Assembly (NCBI GenBank): GCA_020025965.1
Contig: JAHHRG010000017.1
Coordinates: 1-35,325 of the forward strand
Length of the DNA stretch: 35,325 nucleotides
Direction of reading: 5' to 3'
Origin: Sutterella sp.
Lineage (GTDB): Bacteria; Pseudomonadota; Gammaproteobacteria; Burkholderiales; Burkholderiaceae_F
Shown piece after piece: positions 15,496-23,868 of the stretch. Position numbers and translations under genes: made by a program. The notes under the pieces were generated by a model, which saw only the letters and a list, made by a program, of their open reading frames with translations, ran no database searches and was not told where the DNA came from. Within the stretch, counting starts at the first letter, position 1, and each line of letters starts with the position of its first letter.

Positions 15496-16638
15496 ATGTT
15501 TTCTAAGAAAGTCTTGACCGGCATGGTCGCCGCCATCATGGCGCTTCCTTTGACCGGTTGCGGATTCTTTGCCCCGCAGGGGCCTCATGCTCCGACGGAA
15601 TTGCAGGAGTTCGAACCTTTGGTCAAAGCCAAGGTGTCCTGGAGTCGCGACGTCGGTGAAAACAGCGGCTACCTCGTCCCTGCCGTGACGGATAACGCCG
15701 TTTATGCTGCCGGTGAAAACAAGATTTACCGTCTCGATCGAAATACCGGCGACGAAGTTTGGTCCGTCGAAACGGGCGCTAACGTGACGGCCGGTGTCGG
15801 TACCGACGGCAATTACCTCGCTGTTGTTACTGAACTCGGCGAAGTCGAAGTCTATGATGCCGAAGGTTCGCTCGCCTGGAAGGCCCGTCTCTCTGCCGAA
15901 ACGCAGATCGCTCCGTTGGTTGGTCAGGGACTCGTCGTGGTGAGTACGGCCGATACGCGAGTGACGGCCTTTGATCTCATTACGGGCCAACGCGCTTGGC
16001 ATTATCAGGGGCAGACGGCTGCCTTGACGGTCGACACTTTCAAGCAGATGGCTTGGGCTCCGGCCGGTATCTTGATCGGTCAGGCCAACGGTCGACTTCT
16101 CGCTTTGGGCGTTGACGGCCGTGTCGTTTTCGATGCGGTGATCGGTCAGGCTCACGGGATTACCGAAGTCGAACGTTTGATTGACGTTGTCGGTCGCCCT
16201 TGGGTTGATCAGCAGTTGATGTGTGCTTCCGCTTATCAGGGCGGTGTTGTCTGTATGGGGGCCATGAACGGCCGTCCGGTGTGGGAGGCCAAGGTGAGTG
16301 CCGTGACGGGCCCGGTCTCCGACGCACAGATGATGTACGTTGTGGACGAAGAAGGTTATGTCCATGCTTACAACCGCTACAACGGCCGCGAAGCTTGGGT
16401 CAATACCGACTTCAAGTACCGTGAAGTCAGCCAGCCGATCCGCATTGGCGGTACGGTGGCGGTGGCCGACCTTGAGGGCGTTGTATCGCTTCTGAACCCT
16501 TCTAACGGTCTCGTCGTAGGCCGCACGGAATTGAGCGGTGCCGTTCGTGCTCCGGCCGCACAGTTCGGCTACGGTGCCATCTTCCAGACGGTGGAAGGTG
16601 AAGTCGCCTACGTTTTGCAAGAGTCGCTTGAAGACTGA
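15496..16638 (+). CDS. bamB: Outer-membrane assembly lipoprotein BamB
   Basis: A periplasmic outer-membrane lipoprotein of the BAM complex that helps BamA fold outer-membrane proteins. The 380-residue product has a lipoprotein signal ending in the lipobox LTGC (Cys22) and a beta-propeller built of PQQ-like repeats. Repeat signatures include YRLDRNTGDEVWS, FDLITGQRAWHY and VSLLNPSNGLVVG. It sits between yfgM and der, as expected. Confidence 0.95.
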   Translation: MFSKKVLTGMVAAIMALPLTGCGFFAPQGPHAPTELQEFEPLVKAKVSWSRDVGENSGYLVPAVTDNAVYAAGENKIYRLDRNTGDEVWSVETGANVTAGVGTDGNYLAVVTELGEVEVYDAEGSLAWKARLSAETQIAPLVGQGLVVVSTADTRVTAFDLITGQRAWHYQGQTAALTVDTFKQMAWAPAGILIGQANGRLLALGVDGRVVFDAVIGQAHGITEVERLIDVVGRPWVDQQLMCASAYQGGVVCMGAMNGRPVWEAKVSAVTGPVSDAQMMYVVDEEGYVHAYNRYNGREAWVNTDFKYREVSQPIRIGGTVAVADLEGVVSLLNPSNGLVVGRTELSGAVRAPAAQFGYGAIFQTVEGEVAYVLQESLED

Positions 16639-16703
16639 TCATTATTAATGCCGCAAGCCGCTGTCAATGCTGACGGCGGTGCGACAACTGAATACTAAAC
16701 AAC

Positions 16704-18047
16704 ATGCTTCCTGTTATTGCCCTCGTGGGCCGTCCGAATGTCGGCAAGTCCACGCTTTTCAATCGTCTGACCCGCAGCCGCGACGCCATCGTCGCCGACT
16801 TTCCCGGTCTGACTCGCGACCGTCAGTACGGTCAGGGTCGCGTCGGACGTATGCCCTACATCGTTGTGGATACGGGTGGTTTTGAACCTGTTAAGTCCGA
16901 AGGTATCGTCAAGGAGATGGCCAACCAGGCTGAACTCGCTATTGATGAAGCCGACGTTGTCATTTTCGTGACTGACGCTCGTGCAGGTCTGACGCCGCAT
17001 GACCAGCGAATTGCCGTTCGTTTGCGTCAGTCGGGCCGTAAGGTTCTTCTTGCGGTCAATAAATCCGAAGGCCTCTCCACGATTCATGCCGCCGAATTCT
17101 ACGAATTGGGGTTTGGCGAACCCTTGATGATTTCGGGTGCTCACGGTCAGGGTATCAATGCCCTGATGGAACTCGCTCTCGAAGGCTTTGAAGAAGATAC
17201 GGAAGATGAGGAACCGGAAGATCCGGATGCTCCGAAGCGCCTCAAGGTGACGCTCGCCGGTCGTCCGAACGCCGGGAAGTCCACGCTCATCAATGCCCTG
17301 ATCGGCGAAGAACGTCTCATCGCCTATGACATGGCCGGTACGACGCGCGATGCCATTAAGGTCGATTTCGAATATGACGGCCGTCCTTATGAACTTGTTG
17401 ATACCGCAGGTCTTCGTAAGAAGGGCAAGGTCTTCGAAGCCGTTGAAAAGTTCTCCGTTGTGAAGACCCTTCAAGCCATTGAAGACGCCAACGTTGTGAT
17501 TCTCGTGGTGGACGCCAAGAACGGCATCGCCGACCATGACGCCCATATTGCAGGTTACGTTCTTGAATCGGGGCGTGCCTTGGTTGTTGCCATCAACAAG
17601 TGGGACATCCTCGATAACTACGAACGTGAAATGTTCAACCTGCAGCTGGAACGCAAACTCCACTTCCTGCGTTGGGCTCGCATGATTCGTATTTCCGCTT
17701 TGAAGCGTAACGGTTTGAACCACCTGATGCGTGCCGTGACGGAAGCTCATGCCGCTGCGTACCGCAAGCTTCCGACGCCGAAGCTTACGCGTGCTTTGTT
17801 CGAAGCTGTTGAACGTCAGCAGCCTCCGCGTGCACGCGGTGGTCGTCCGAAGATGCGCTTTGCTCATCAGGGCGGATCGAATCCGCCGGTGATCGTGATT
17901 CACGGCAACGCTCTCGAAGACGTAGGCGACAGCTACCGCCGTTACCTCGAAACTTTCTTCCGTGAGAAGTTCGATTTGGCAGGTACTCCGCTTCGCATTG
18001 AATTGCGTACGAAAGACAATCCCTATGTCAACGGTGAAAAACGCTAA
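16704..18047 (+). CDS. der: Ribosome assembly GTPase Der (EngA)
   Basis: An essential double GTPase for 50S maturation. The 447-residue protein has two G domains: P-loop 1 GRPNVGKST at 9-17 with DTGG, and P-loop 2 GRPNAGKST from 186 with DTAG and NKWD. The first domain has NKSE as its guanine-specificity motif, a normal variant. An acidic linker (EEDTEDEEPEDPD) joins the domains, and a KH-like RNA-binding domain ends the protein. The ATG overlaps no neighbour and lies 66 nt after bamB. Confidence 0.97.
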   Translation: MLPVIALVGRPNVGKSTLFNRLTRSRDAIVADFPGLTRDRQYGQGRVGRMPYIVVDTGGFEPVKSEGIVKEMANQAELAIDEADVVIFVTDARAGLTPHDQRIAVRLRQSGRKVLLAVNKSEGLSTIHAAEFYELGFGEPLMISGAHGQGINALMELALEGFEEDTEDEEPEDPDAPKRLKVTLAGRPNAGKSTLINALIGEERLIAYDMAGTTRDAIKVDFEYDGRPYELVDTAGLRKKGKVFEAVEKFSVVKTLQAIEDANVVILVVDAKNGIADHDAHIAGYVLESGRALVVAINKWDILDNYEREMFNLQLERKLHFLRWARMIRISALKRNGLNHLMRAVTEAHAAAYRKLPTPKLTRALFEAVERQQPPRARGGRPKMRFAHQGGSNPPVIVIHGNALEDVGDSYRRYLETFFREKFDLAGTPLRIELRTKDNPYVNGEKR

Positions 18048-18090
18048 TCGTCGTTTCTGAAAAAAAAACGAAAAAAGATGCAAATCTTTG

Positions 18091-18122
18091 AGTAAAAACG
18101 CCCTTTTATGGGCGTTTTTACT
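18091..18122. terminator. Intrinsic terminator after der
   Basis: AGTAAAAACGCCC pairs perfectly with GGGCGTTTTTACT around a 6-nt loop, giving a 13-bp stem with A and T runs built in. It separates the ispG-to-der unit from hfq. Confidence 0.93.
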
Positions 18123-18151
18123 TATTTACGTCGAGAAGATCGGCTTTTCAG

Positions 18152-18160
18152 TGATAAAAT
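18152..18160 (+). promoter_or_regulatory. Candidate extended -10 promoter of hfq
   Basis: TGATAAAAT has a TGn extension. No clear -35 is present. The predicted leader is about 115 nt. Confidence 0.5.
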
Positions 18161-18236
18161 CGAATGCGAATGGCTGTTTTTAGGGGGAATGAGAACTTCC
18201 TTTAAGCGGTCAGCTTTATAACAAAACAACGTATAA

Positions 18237-18268
18237 GACCGTCGGCAGGCCTTTGGCGACGGACGGTC
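18237..18268 (+). promoter_or_regulatory. Alternative stems in the hfq leader
   Basis: GACCGTC (18237) pairs with GACGGTC (18262), and CCGTCG (18239) pairs with CGACGG (18257). The two stems share bases and exclude each other. The longer one ends directly before the GGAG ribosome-binding site. Hfq represses its own mRNA by binding the leader in E. coli, so this is a possible control site. Confidence 0.35.
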
Positions 18269-18281
18269 GGAGAAAATAATT

Positions 18282-18515
18282 ATGGCTATGAAAGGTCAAC
18301 TGCTTCAGGATCCGTTCCTTAACATCCTTCGTAAGGATCACGTTCCTGTTTCCATCTATCTCGTCAACGGTATCAAGCTCCAGGGTCAGATCGAATCCTT
18401 CGACCAGTATGTCGTTCTTCTTCAGAACACGGTGACCCAGATGGTTTATAAGCACGCCATCAGCACGGTTGTTCCGGCTCGCGCCGTCAACATGCCTTCC
18501 GTTCCGGAGAACTGA
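18282..18515 (+). CDS. hfq: RNA chaperone Hfq
   Basis: A hexameric Sm-like chaperone that pairs small RNAs with mRNAs. The 77-residue product keeps the Sm1 region (QDPFLNILRKDHVPVSIYL, then KLQGQIESFDQY) and Sm2 (VYKHAIS). It starts MAMKGQLLQ; the C-terminal tail is short, as in betaproteobacteria. GGAG precedes the ATG at good spacing. Confidence 0.97.
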   Translation: MAMKGQLLQDPFLNILRKDHVPVSIYLVNGIKLQGQIESFDQYVVLLQNTVTQMVYKHAISTVVPARAVNMPSVPEN

Positions 18516-18541
18516 GATCAGCAATTTCCAGATTGACCAGA

Positions 18542-18565
18542 CGCGCGAAGTGAAAACTTCGCGCG
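18542..18565 (+). promoter_or_regulatory. Perfect hairpin with GAAA loop over the hflX start
   Basis: CGCGCGAAGT and ACTTCGCGCG form a perfect 10-bp stem closed by GAAA, a GNRA-type tetraloop. The likely GTG start codon of hflX (18550-18552) occupies the last two stem bases and the first loop base. The hairpin begins 26 nt after the hfq stop. A weak T-rich tract (CTTTCTT) follows, so partial termination is also possible. Confidence 0.7.
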
Positions 18566-19752
18566 CTTTCTTGGTGTCCGTTATTGTCGGTCGCGTGATC
18601 TATAACGATTCGGCCGACGAACTCGCGCTTCTTGTCAAATCCGACAACTACGAACCCGTCGGTTTGATGCAGGCTAAACGCGATAAGCCCGATCCTGCTT
18701 TCTTTATCGGCTCGGGCAAAGTAGAAGAATTGGGTGAAATGGCACGCGCAAGCGATGCCCAAATCGTGGTCTTCGACGTTGCGCTTTCTGCCGCACAACA
18801 ACGAAATATCGAACGCGCGATTGATTTACCCGTTCTCGACCGTACCCAGCTTATTCTCGATATCTTCCGTGCGCGTGCCAAAAGTCGCGAAGGGCGCCTT
18901 CAGGTTGAATTGGCTCAGCTCGAACACTTGTCAACCCGACTTGTGCGCGGTTGGACTCACTTGGAGCGTCAGCGCGGCGGTTTGTCGAAAACCGGCGGCC
19001 CGGGGGAAAAGCAGATCGAACTTGACCGCCGAATGATCGGTGTGCGTATGAAGCAGTTGCGCGATCAGTTGAAGAAACTCAAGCGCCAGCGTGATACGCA
19101 ACGTCGTTCTCGCATGCGTTCCGATACGCTGAGCATTTCGCTCGTAGGCTATACGAACGCCGGAAAATCGACGCTTTTCAATAAACTCACGCGTGCGCAG
19201 TCCTACGCGGCTGACCAGCTCTTTGCAACGCTTGATACGACGGCTCGCCGTTGCTGGATCAGCGACGAAGAAACGGTGGTTGCGAGCGATACTGTCGGCT
19301 TCATCCGCGGTCTGCCGCATCAGTTGGTCGAAGCCTTTAAGTCAACCTTGGACGAAACTGTTCATGCGGATTTGCTTCTTCACGTCGTTGATGCTTCGTC
19401 CCCCGTTCGTGAAGATCAGATTCGAGAAGTCAACCTCGTTTTGAACGAGATCGAAGCCGACAATGTTCCCGTTGTGCTTGTTTACAACAAGATCGACAAT
19501 ACGACGCTCGAGCCTGAAATCGTTCGCGATACGGACGGCAAACCCAAGGCCGTGTTTGTCTCTGCTTTGACGGGAGCGGGGCTTGACGAACTGCGTCAGG
19601 CCATCGGAGAGTTTGCTCATAACTGGCGCATTGAGAATCCCAATGAGCCTCGAGAACTCGAAGACTGGGAAGAAGACCTTGCTAATGAAAACCGAGAATT
19701 GTTGGAAGACAATATCGAGGATTTCATGACGCGCAGAAAACGTAACAAATAA
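18550..19752 (+). CDS. hflX: Ribosome-splitting GTPase HflX
   Basis: A GTPase that binds the 50S subunit and rescues stalled or heat-damaged ribosomes. From GTG at 18550 the product is 400 residues (MKTSRAFLVSVIVGR), matching how family members begin. The reading frame stays open back into hfq, but the upstream residues look like out-of-frame translation. The order is: an N-terminal domain with FIGSGKVEEL; a coiled coil; GGxGE-type RGGLSKTGGPGEKQIELDRR; a G domain with P-loop GYTNAGKSTLF, DTVGFIRGLPHQLVEAFKST and NKID; and an acidic C terminus. No strong ribosome-binding site precedes the start, and the hairpin described here covers it. Confidence 0.92.
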   Translation: MKTSRAFLVSVIVGRVIYNDSADELALLVKSDNYEPVGLMQAKRDKPDPAFFIGSGKVEELGEMARASDAQIVVFDVALSAAQQRNIERAIDLPVLDRTQLILDIFRARAKSREGRLQVELAQLEHLSTRLVRGWTHLERQRGGLSKTGGPGEKQIELDRRMIGVRMKQLRDQLKKLKRQRDTQRRSRMRSDTLSISLVGYTNAGKSTLFNKLTRAQSYAADQLFATLDTTARRCWISDEETVVASDTVGFIRGLPHQLVEAFKSTLDETVHADLLLHVVDASSPVREDQIREVNLVLNEIEADNVPVVLVYNKIDNTTLEPEIVRDTDGKPKAVFVSALTGAGLDELRQAIGEFAHNWRIENPNEPRELEDWEEDLANENRELLEDNIEDFMTRRKRNK

Positions 19753-19770
19753 GTTTTCGATTCAAGAATG

Positions 19771-19808
19771 GAAAAGCCGACGTGGAAAGAATTCCGCGTC
19801 GGCTTTTC
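19771..19808. terminator. Bidirectional terminator between hflX and the dehydrogenase gene
   Basis: GAAAAGCCGACG pairs perfectly with CGTCGGCTTTTC, a 12-bp stem. Both convergent genes end within 20 bases of it. Confidence 0.9.
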
Positions 19809-19827
19809 ACGCTTCGGAGACCAACAA

Positions 19828-20784
19828 TTACGTCGGATCTGCGGCCAATTGCTTGCGTATTTCTCCGAGCATGATGTCGGTCATATCGTCAAGCGTATAA
19901 CGCGAATGCCAATCCCATTCTTCCGTCGCAACACTGTCATCCAGGGCATCGGGCCAGCTGTCGGCAATGGATTGAAGCATTGGGTTAATGGCATAACCGA
20001 GTTCGAAATTCGGAATATGGCGGCGAATGCTCGCTGCCACTTCCTCCGGCGCAAAACTCATGGCGCTCACGTTAAAACCGTTGAAGTGCTTCAATCGTGC
20101 GGGATCGGCTTCCATTAATTCCACGGCAGCTCGAAGGGCATCTTCCATGAACATCATGGGCAAATATGTGCCGCGGGCAAGCGGAGAAATGTAGCTTCCG
20201 GTCTTTACGGCTTGCCAATAGATATCCACGGCATAGTCCGTTGTGCCGCCGCCCGGCGGCGTCACGTAACTGATGAGACCTGGATAGCGAACGCTTCTTG
20301 CATCAACGCCGTATTTTTTCCGGTAATAGTCGCCTAAGAGTTCATCGGTGACTTTGGTAATCCCGTAGACGGTCTGCGGTCGGCAGACGGTGTCTTGCGG
20401 AGTGAATTTCAAAGGCGTTGAGGGACCGAAAACGCCGATCGAACTCGGCGTAAAGACGGAAAGTTTTTTGTCGCGCGCTAATTCAAGCAAACCGATTACA
20501 CCATCCACACCGACACGCCAAGCTTTGAGAGGATCGCGTTCGGCCGTGGCGGACAAAATGGCGGCAAGATTCATTACCGTATCTATTTGGAAATAATCAA
20601 CGGTTTGTCGCAGTACGTCCGTATCCATCAGATTGACGACGGCCGAAGGGCCTTCGGCCAAATGAGCGGGCAAAGGCGTACGGCCGCTTGTGCCGGCGAC
20701 GGTCATGTAGCCCAGCTTTCTGAGATAAGGAACGAGTTCGCTACCGATCTGTCCGGCGGCACCAATTACGAGAATGTTTTTCAT
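19828..20784 (-). CDS. SDR-type L-threonine 3-dehydrogenase
   Basis: An extended short-chain dehydrogenase that oxidises threonine to 2-amino-3-ketobutyrate with NAD. The 318-residue product has the nucleotide motif GAAGQIG (8-14), NLAAILSAT, PSSIGVFGPSTP with Ser114/115, and the catalytic Tyr140 and Lys144 in YGITK. RYPGLISY and PGGGTTDYAVDIYW are signatures of this short-form threonine dehydrogenase, unlike the zinc-dependent Tdh of E. coli. DSWPDALDD near the C terminus is also typical. The partner gene kbl is not adjacent, so the product may go to another fate or kbl is elsewhere. It stands alone on the minus strand. Confidence 0.87.
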   Translation of the reverse strand: MKNILVIGAAGQIGSELVPYLRKLGYMTVAGTSGRTPLPAHLAEGPSAVVNLMDTDVLRQTVDYFQIDTVMNLAAILSATAERDPLKAWRVGVDGVIGLLELARDKKLSVFTPSSIGVFGPSTPLKFTPQDTVCRPQTVYGITKVTDELLGDYYRKKYGVDARSVRYPGLISYVTPPGGGTTDYAVDIYWQAVKTGSYISPLARGTYLPMMFMEDALRAAVELMEADPARLKHFNGFNVSAMSFAPEEVAASIRRHIPNFELGYAINPMLQSIADSWPDALDDSVATEEWDWHSRYTLDDMTDIMLGEIRKQLAADPT

Positions 20785-20814
20785 CGCATGCTATTAGAAA
20801 GAGTCGATTTTTCT

Positions 20815-20843
20815 ATCATCTATCTTTCACTTCTTGTCGTCAA
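20815..20843 (-). promoter_or_regulatory. Candidate promoter of the threonine dehydrogenase
   Basis: Read on the minus strand, TTGACG is followed after 17 bp by GATGAT, about 30 bases before the start codon. Confidence 0.45.
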
Positions 20844-20907
20844 TGCGCACAAATCCTGATTTCCTTGAGAAAAAAGGCGACCGAATGTTAAGGAAAAGAA
20901 ACGATGG

Positions 20908-20936
20908 GTGAGAACATCCGAAAAACCAAGTAAAAT
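20908..20936 (+). promoter_or_regulatory. Candidate promoter of hflK-hflC-yjeT
   Basis: GTGAGA (-35) and TAAAAT (-10) are separated by 17 bp, giving a leader of roughly 105 nt before hflK. Confidence 0.5.
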
Positions 20937-21049
20937 TTGGGGTCATTATTCTTTGTCCTTACGAGTCCGCGTTTTGTTGAGAGAAGCAGATCTTCTCGGC
21001 GCGTTGACCGAGATGAAAAAGGACATTTCATTTATCTGGAGGTCGACTT

Positions 21050-22546
21050 ATGTCGCTCAATGACCCCCGGTGGGGCCGCGGTTCGGATGATGAACCCAAG
21101 AAGGACGAACGTCCCGCACAAGAAGAGCCGCCTCATCGCGAAGACAACGATGATCGTCGTGATTTCGGCGATCGTCAGCAGAACCGTGATCGCCGTCCGC
21201 AGAATCAGCAGGATGAAGATCTCGAAAAGCTTTGGAAAGATTTCTCCGACATGCTCGGAGGCCTGATGGGCAACAAGGGAGAAGATGACCGTCGCGATTT
21301 GCGCTCGAAGTTGAAGAGCCGTGACGATTACTCCCGCGACGACGAACCGCAGGACAACCGTTGGGAGGCTCCGCGCGACGATCGAAATGAAAACGATCGC
21401 CGAGACGATGAGCGTCCCTCTGCCGGCAACGGCGGTTTCGGGAGCTCCGGCAACCTCGGTAAATTCGGCGGTCGCCGTCCGCAGCCGCCGAAGCAGTCGG
21501 GAGTCGGTGTCGCCTTTTTGGTCGGTTGCGCTGCTTTGGCTTGGGCCGCGACGGGTTTCTATATCGTGCCGGAAGGTCAGGGCGGTATCGTCACGACCTT
21601 CGGTCGCTATACCGAAACGACTGCGCCGGGTTTCCGCTGGCATTTGCCGTATCCGATTCAGGAAGCGCAGATCGTTGACGTCAGCAGTGTGCGTACTGCC
21701 GAGATCGGTGCGCTCGGTCGTGCCGACCGTCTTCGTGAAGCTCTGATGCTGACTGATGACGAAAACATCGTTGACGTTCAGTTCACGGTTCAGTACCGCA
21801 TTAAGCCGGGCGACGGTGCACGCGATTACGTTTTTCGTATCCGCAACCCGGAAGTGACCGTGACGCAGGCTGCCGAATCTGCAATGCGTGAAGTTGTGGG
21901 GCGCAAGACGATGGACAGTGTGCTCTTTGAAAGCAAGGCTGAAATTGCCGAAGCTGTGAAGATCTCGATGCAGCACATGCTCGATCGTTACTCCTCCGGT
22001 ATCGAAGTGATGAGCGTTGCCATTCAGAACGCTCAGCCGCCGCAGCCCGTTCAAGCCGCGTTTAACGACGCCGTGAAGGCCGGTCAGGACCGAGAACGTT
22101 CCATCAATCTGGGCGAAGCCTATCGCAACACGGTCATTCCGAAGGCCGAAGGTACGGCCGCTCGCTTGAAGGAAGAAGCCATGGGGTACAAGGCCCGCAT
22201 TATCGAAACTGCCAAGGGTGACGCCGATCGTTTTACGAGCATCGTGAACGAATACAAGAAGGCACCCGAAGTGACGCGTGACCGTCTTTATCTTGATACG
22301 GTTCGCGATGTGATGAAGAACGTGACGAAGGTCTATATCGATTCGAAGAACGGTAATAACCTTCTTTACTTGCCGCTCGACAAGATTGTGAATTCGACCC
22401 GTGCGGAAGCCGCAACTCAGGCCGAACAGACGCTTTCTCAGATGGAAAGCCAGATCCATCAGCGTGAGCAGGCTCAGCCTGTTGCTCAACCCGCAACGCA
22501 GGCTCCGGCCAATTATGAAATCGACCGTCGCCTTCGCATGCGCTGA
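21050..22546 (+). CDS. hflK: HflK, band-7 regulator of FtsH
   Basis: It forms the HflK-HflC cage around the membrane protease FtsH. The 498-residue product has an unusually long, highly charged N-terminal region of about 147 residues full of Asp, Arg and Asn (E. coli has about 80). It contains the conserved DLEKLWKDFSDMLGG helix, then one membrane segment at about 150-173. The SPFH/band-7 domain follows (YIVPEGQGGIVTTFGRY onward). A helical region and a Gln/Ala-rich tail end it. The arrangement N-in, C-periplasmic is typical. hflC follows after 15 nt. Confidence 0.96.
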   Translation: MSLNDPRWGRGSDDEPKKDERPAQEEPPHREDNDDRRDFGDRQQNRDRRPQNQQDEDLEKLWKDFSDMLGGLMGNKGEDDRRDLRSKLKSRDDYSRDDEPQDNRWEAPRDDRNENDRRDDERPSAGNGGFGSSGNLGKFGGRRPQPPKQSGVGVAFLVGCAALAWAATGFYIVPEGQGGIVTTFGRYTETTAPGFRWHLPYPIQEAQIVDVSSVRTAEIGALGRADRLREALMLTDDENIVDVQFTVQYRIKPGDGARDYVFRIRNPEVTVTQAAESAMREVVGRKTMDSVLFESKAEIAEAVKISMQHMLDRYSSGIEVMSVAIQNAQPPQPVQAAFNDAVKAGQDRERSINLGEAYRNTVIPKAEGTAARLKEEAMGYKARIIETAKGDADRFTSIVNEYKKAPEVTRDRLYLDTVRDVMKNVTKVYIDSKNGNNLLYLPLDKIVNSTRAEAATQAEQTLSQMESQIHQREQAQPVAQPATQAPANYEIDRRLRMR

Positions 22547-22561
22547 TAGGGGGACTTCCGA

Positions 22562-23434
22562 ATGAAAAAATTAAGCACTTTGATTATTTTTGTTCTCGCT
22601 CTCGTGGGACTTGCCCGTATGTGTATCTATACGGTCAACGAAAGGGAATACGCGCTCGTCTTCGCTTTGGGTGAACTGCGTACGGTGGTGTCCGAACCCG
22701 GTCTCCACGTGAAGTTGCCGCCTCCTCTGCGTAACGTCGTTTACCTCGACAAGCGCATCCTGAATTTGGATACGGCCGGCGCCGACCTCGTTCAGACGAG
22801 TGAAAAGAAGAACCTCTTGATCGACACTTTTGTGAAGTGGCGTATCGAAGATCCGCGTCTTTACTGGGTGTCTTTCCAGGGAAGCGAACCCGCCGCGACG
22901 AACCGCGTTTCCGCTTTGCTTCGCGACGTATTGAACATCGTTGTCAATAAGCGAACTGTCAATCAGATCACGAGTAGCGAACGTGAAAAGGCCATGGGCG
23001 AAATTGCTACGCTTCTTCAGGAACGCGTGAAGGACGTCGGTATCGGTATTGTTGACGTGCGATTGAAGCGTGTTGACTTTACGCCGGAAATTTCCGAATC
23101 TGTCTATCGCCGTATGGAAGCCGAACGTAAGCGTGTGGCGAGTGAAGAACGCTCGAAGGGTAATGCTCAGGCCGAACGCATCCGCGCCTCCGCCGATCGA
23201 GAAAGCGAAGTGATTTTGGCCGAAGCCTATCGCGATGCTCAGAAGATCAAGGGTAACGGTGACGCAGAGGCGGCCGATATTTACGCCAAGGCTTTCAATC
23301 GCGATCCGGAATTCGCTCGTTTTTATCGTTCGCTTGAAGCCTATCGCGCGAGCTTTGCGAACAAAGACGACGTGATGGTTCTCGACCCGTCCGCCGACTT
23401 CTTCCACTACTTCAAGAGTGAGAGTGCCAAATGA
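22562..23434 (+). CDS. hflC: HflC, band-7 regulator of FtsH
   Basis: The partner of HflK in the FtsH-containing complex. The 290-residue product has one N-terminal membrane segment (residues about 4-25) and a band-7 domain starting YTVNEREYALVFALGEL. A long helical part rich in Glu, Ala and Arg (about 185-245) follows, including the usual ERKRVASEERSKG. The start is preceded by AGGGGGA. The last bases overlap the next gene by ATGA. Confidence 0.96.
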   Translation: MKKLSTLIIFVLALVGLARMCIYTVNEREYALVFALGELRTVVSEPGLHVKLPPPLRNVVYLDKRILNLDTAGADLVQTSEKKNLLIDTFVKWRIEDPRLYWVSFQGSEPAATNRVSALLRDVLNIVVNKRTVNQITSSEREKAMGEIATLLQERVKDVGIGIVDVRLKRVDFTPEISESVYRRMEAERKRVASEERSKGNAQAERIRASADRESEVILAEAYRDAQKIKGNGDAEAADIYAKAFNRDPEFARFYRSLEAYRASFANKDDVMVLDPSADFFHYFKSESAK

Positions 23435-23625
23435 CCTCTTGGGAAGTCATGCTTCTCGCGCTCGGGTGGGTATGCATCTTTGAGGGCTTTTGCCCGATGG
23501 TGATGCCCGCCCGGTGGAAAAAGAGCATCGCCGAGGTAGCCAGAGCACCCGAAAACGCTATTCGCGGTATAGGGTTGATGCTCGTTGTGACAGGCCTCGC
23601 GATTGTGTGGTTTACCGGCTCATAG
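23431..23625 (+). CDS. yjeT: Small membrane protein of the DUF2065 (YjeT) family
   Basis: A 64-residue protein with two hydrophobic segments (about 5-25 and 44-62) and a short basic loop between them (PARWKKSIAEVAR). E. coli YjeT also lies after hflC and before purA. The four-base ATGA overlap with hflC shows translational coupling, so it may act with the FtsH-HflKC complex; that role is inference. Confidence 0.85.
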   Translation: MTSWEVMLLALGWVCIFEGFCPMVMPARWKKSIAEVARAPENAIRGIGLMLVVTGLAIVWFTGS

Positions 23626-23654
23626 TGCCGTCGAAAAGCACCTAAAAAGTGTTA

Positions 23655-23690
23655 AGGAGCGACTTGTGTTGATCATGAGTCGCTCTTTTG
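23655..23690 (+). terminator. Intrinsic terminator of hflK-hflC-yjeT
   Basis: GAGCGACT and AGTCGCTC form an 8-bp stem around a 13-nt loop, followed by TTTTG. It lies where betaproteobacteria usually have hisZ. Confidence 0.75.
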
Positions 23691-23720
23691 TCATTTCATA
23701 CTTCGAATGAGTGCATTTCC

Positions 23721-23729
23721 TGATATGAT
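23721..23729 (+). promoter_or_regulatory. Candidate extended -10 promoter of purA
   Basis: TGATATGAT carries a TGn extension and a -10 with five matches to TATAAT. No good -35 is seen. It implies a leader of about 170 nt that holds a small CTCGGA/TCCGAG hairpin and the leader ORF described next. Confidence 0.45.
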
Positions 23730-23868
23730 GAACCCTGCGCCAATTCGTCCGCCTCTTGATACGTGCGGGTTTAACTCGGGTTGGCTTTGATTTTTTGCTT
23801 TGGTTTTTTCGCATGACGAAAAAGCCGCTAGGAATCTCGGACTTACCTGCTTCCGAGGAGAACGCTTG

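Noticed and set aside
18469..18549. Upstream extension of hflX into hfq.
   Set aside because: The extra residues are an out-of-frame reading of the hfq end; the GTG at 18550 gives the family-like start.
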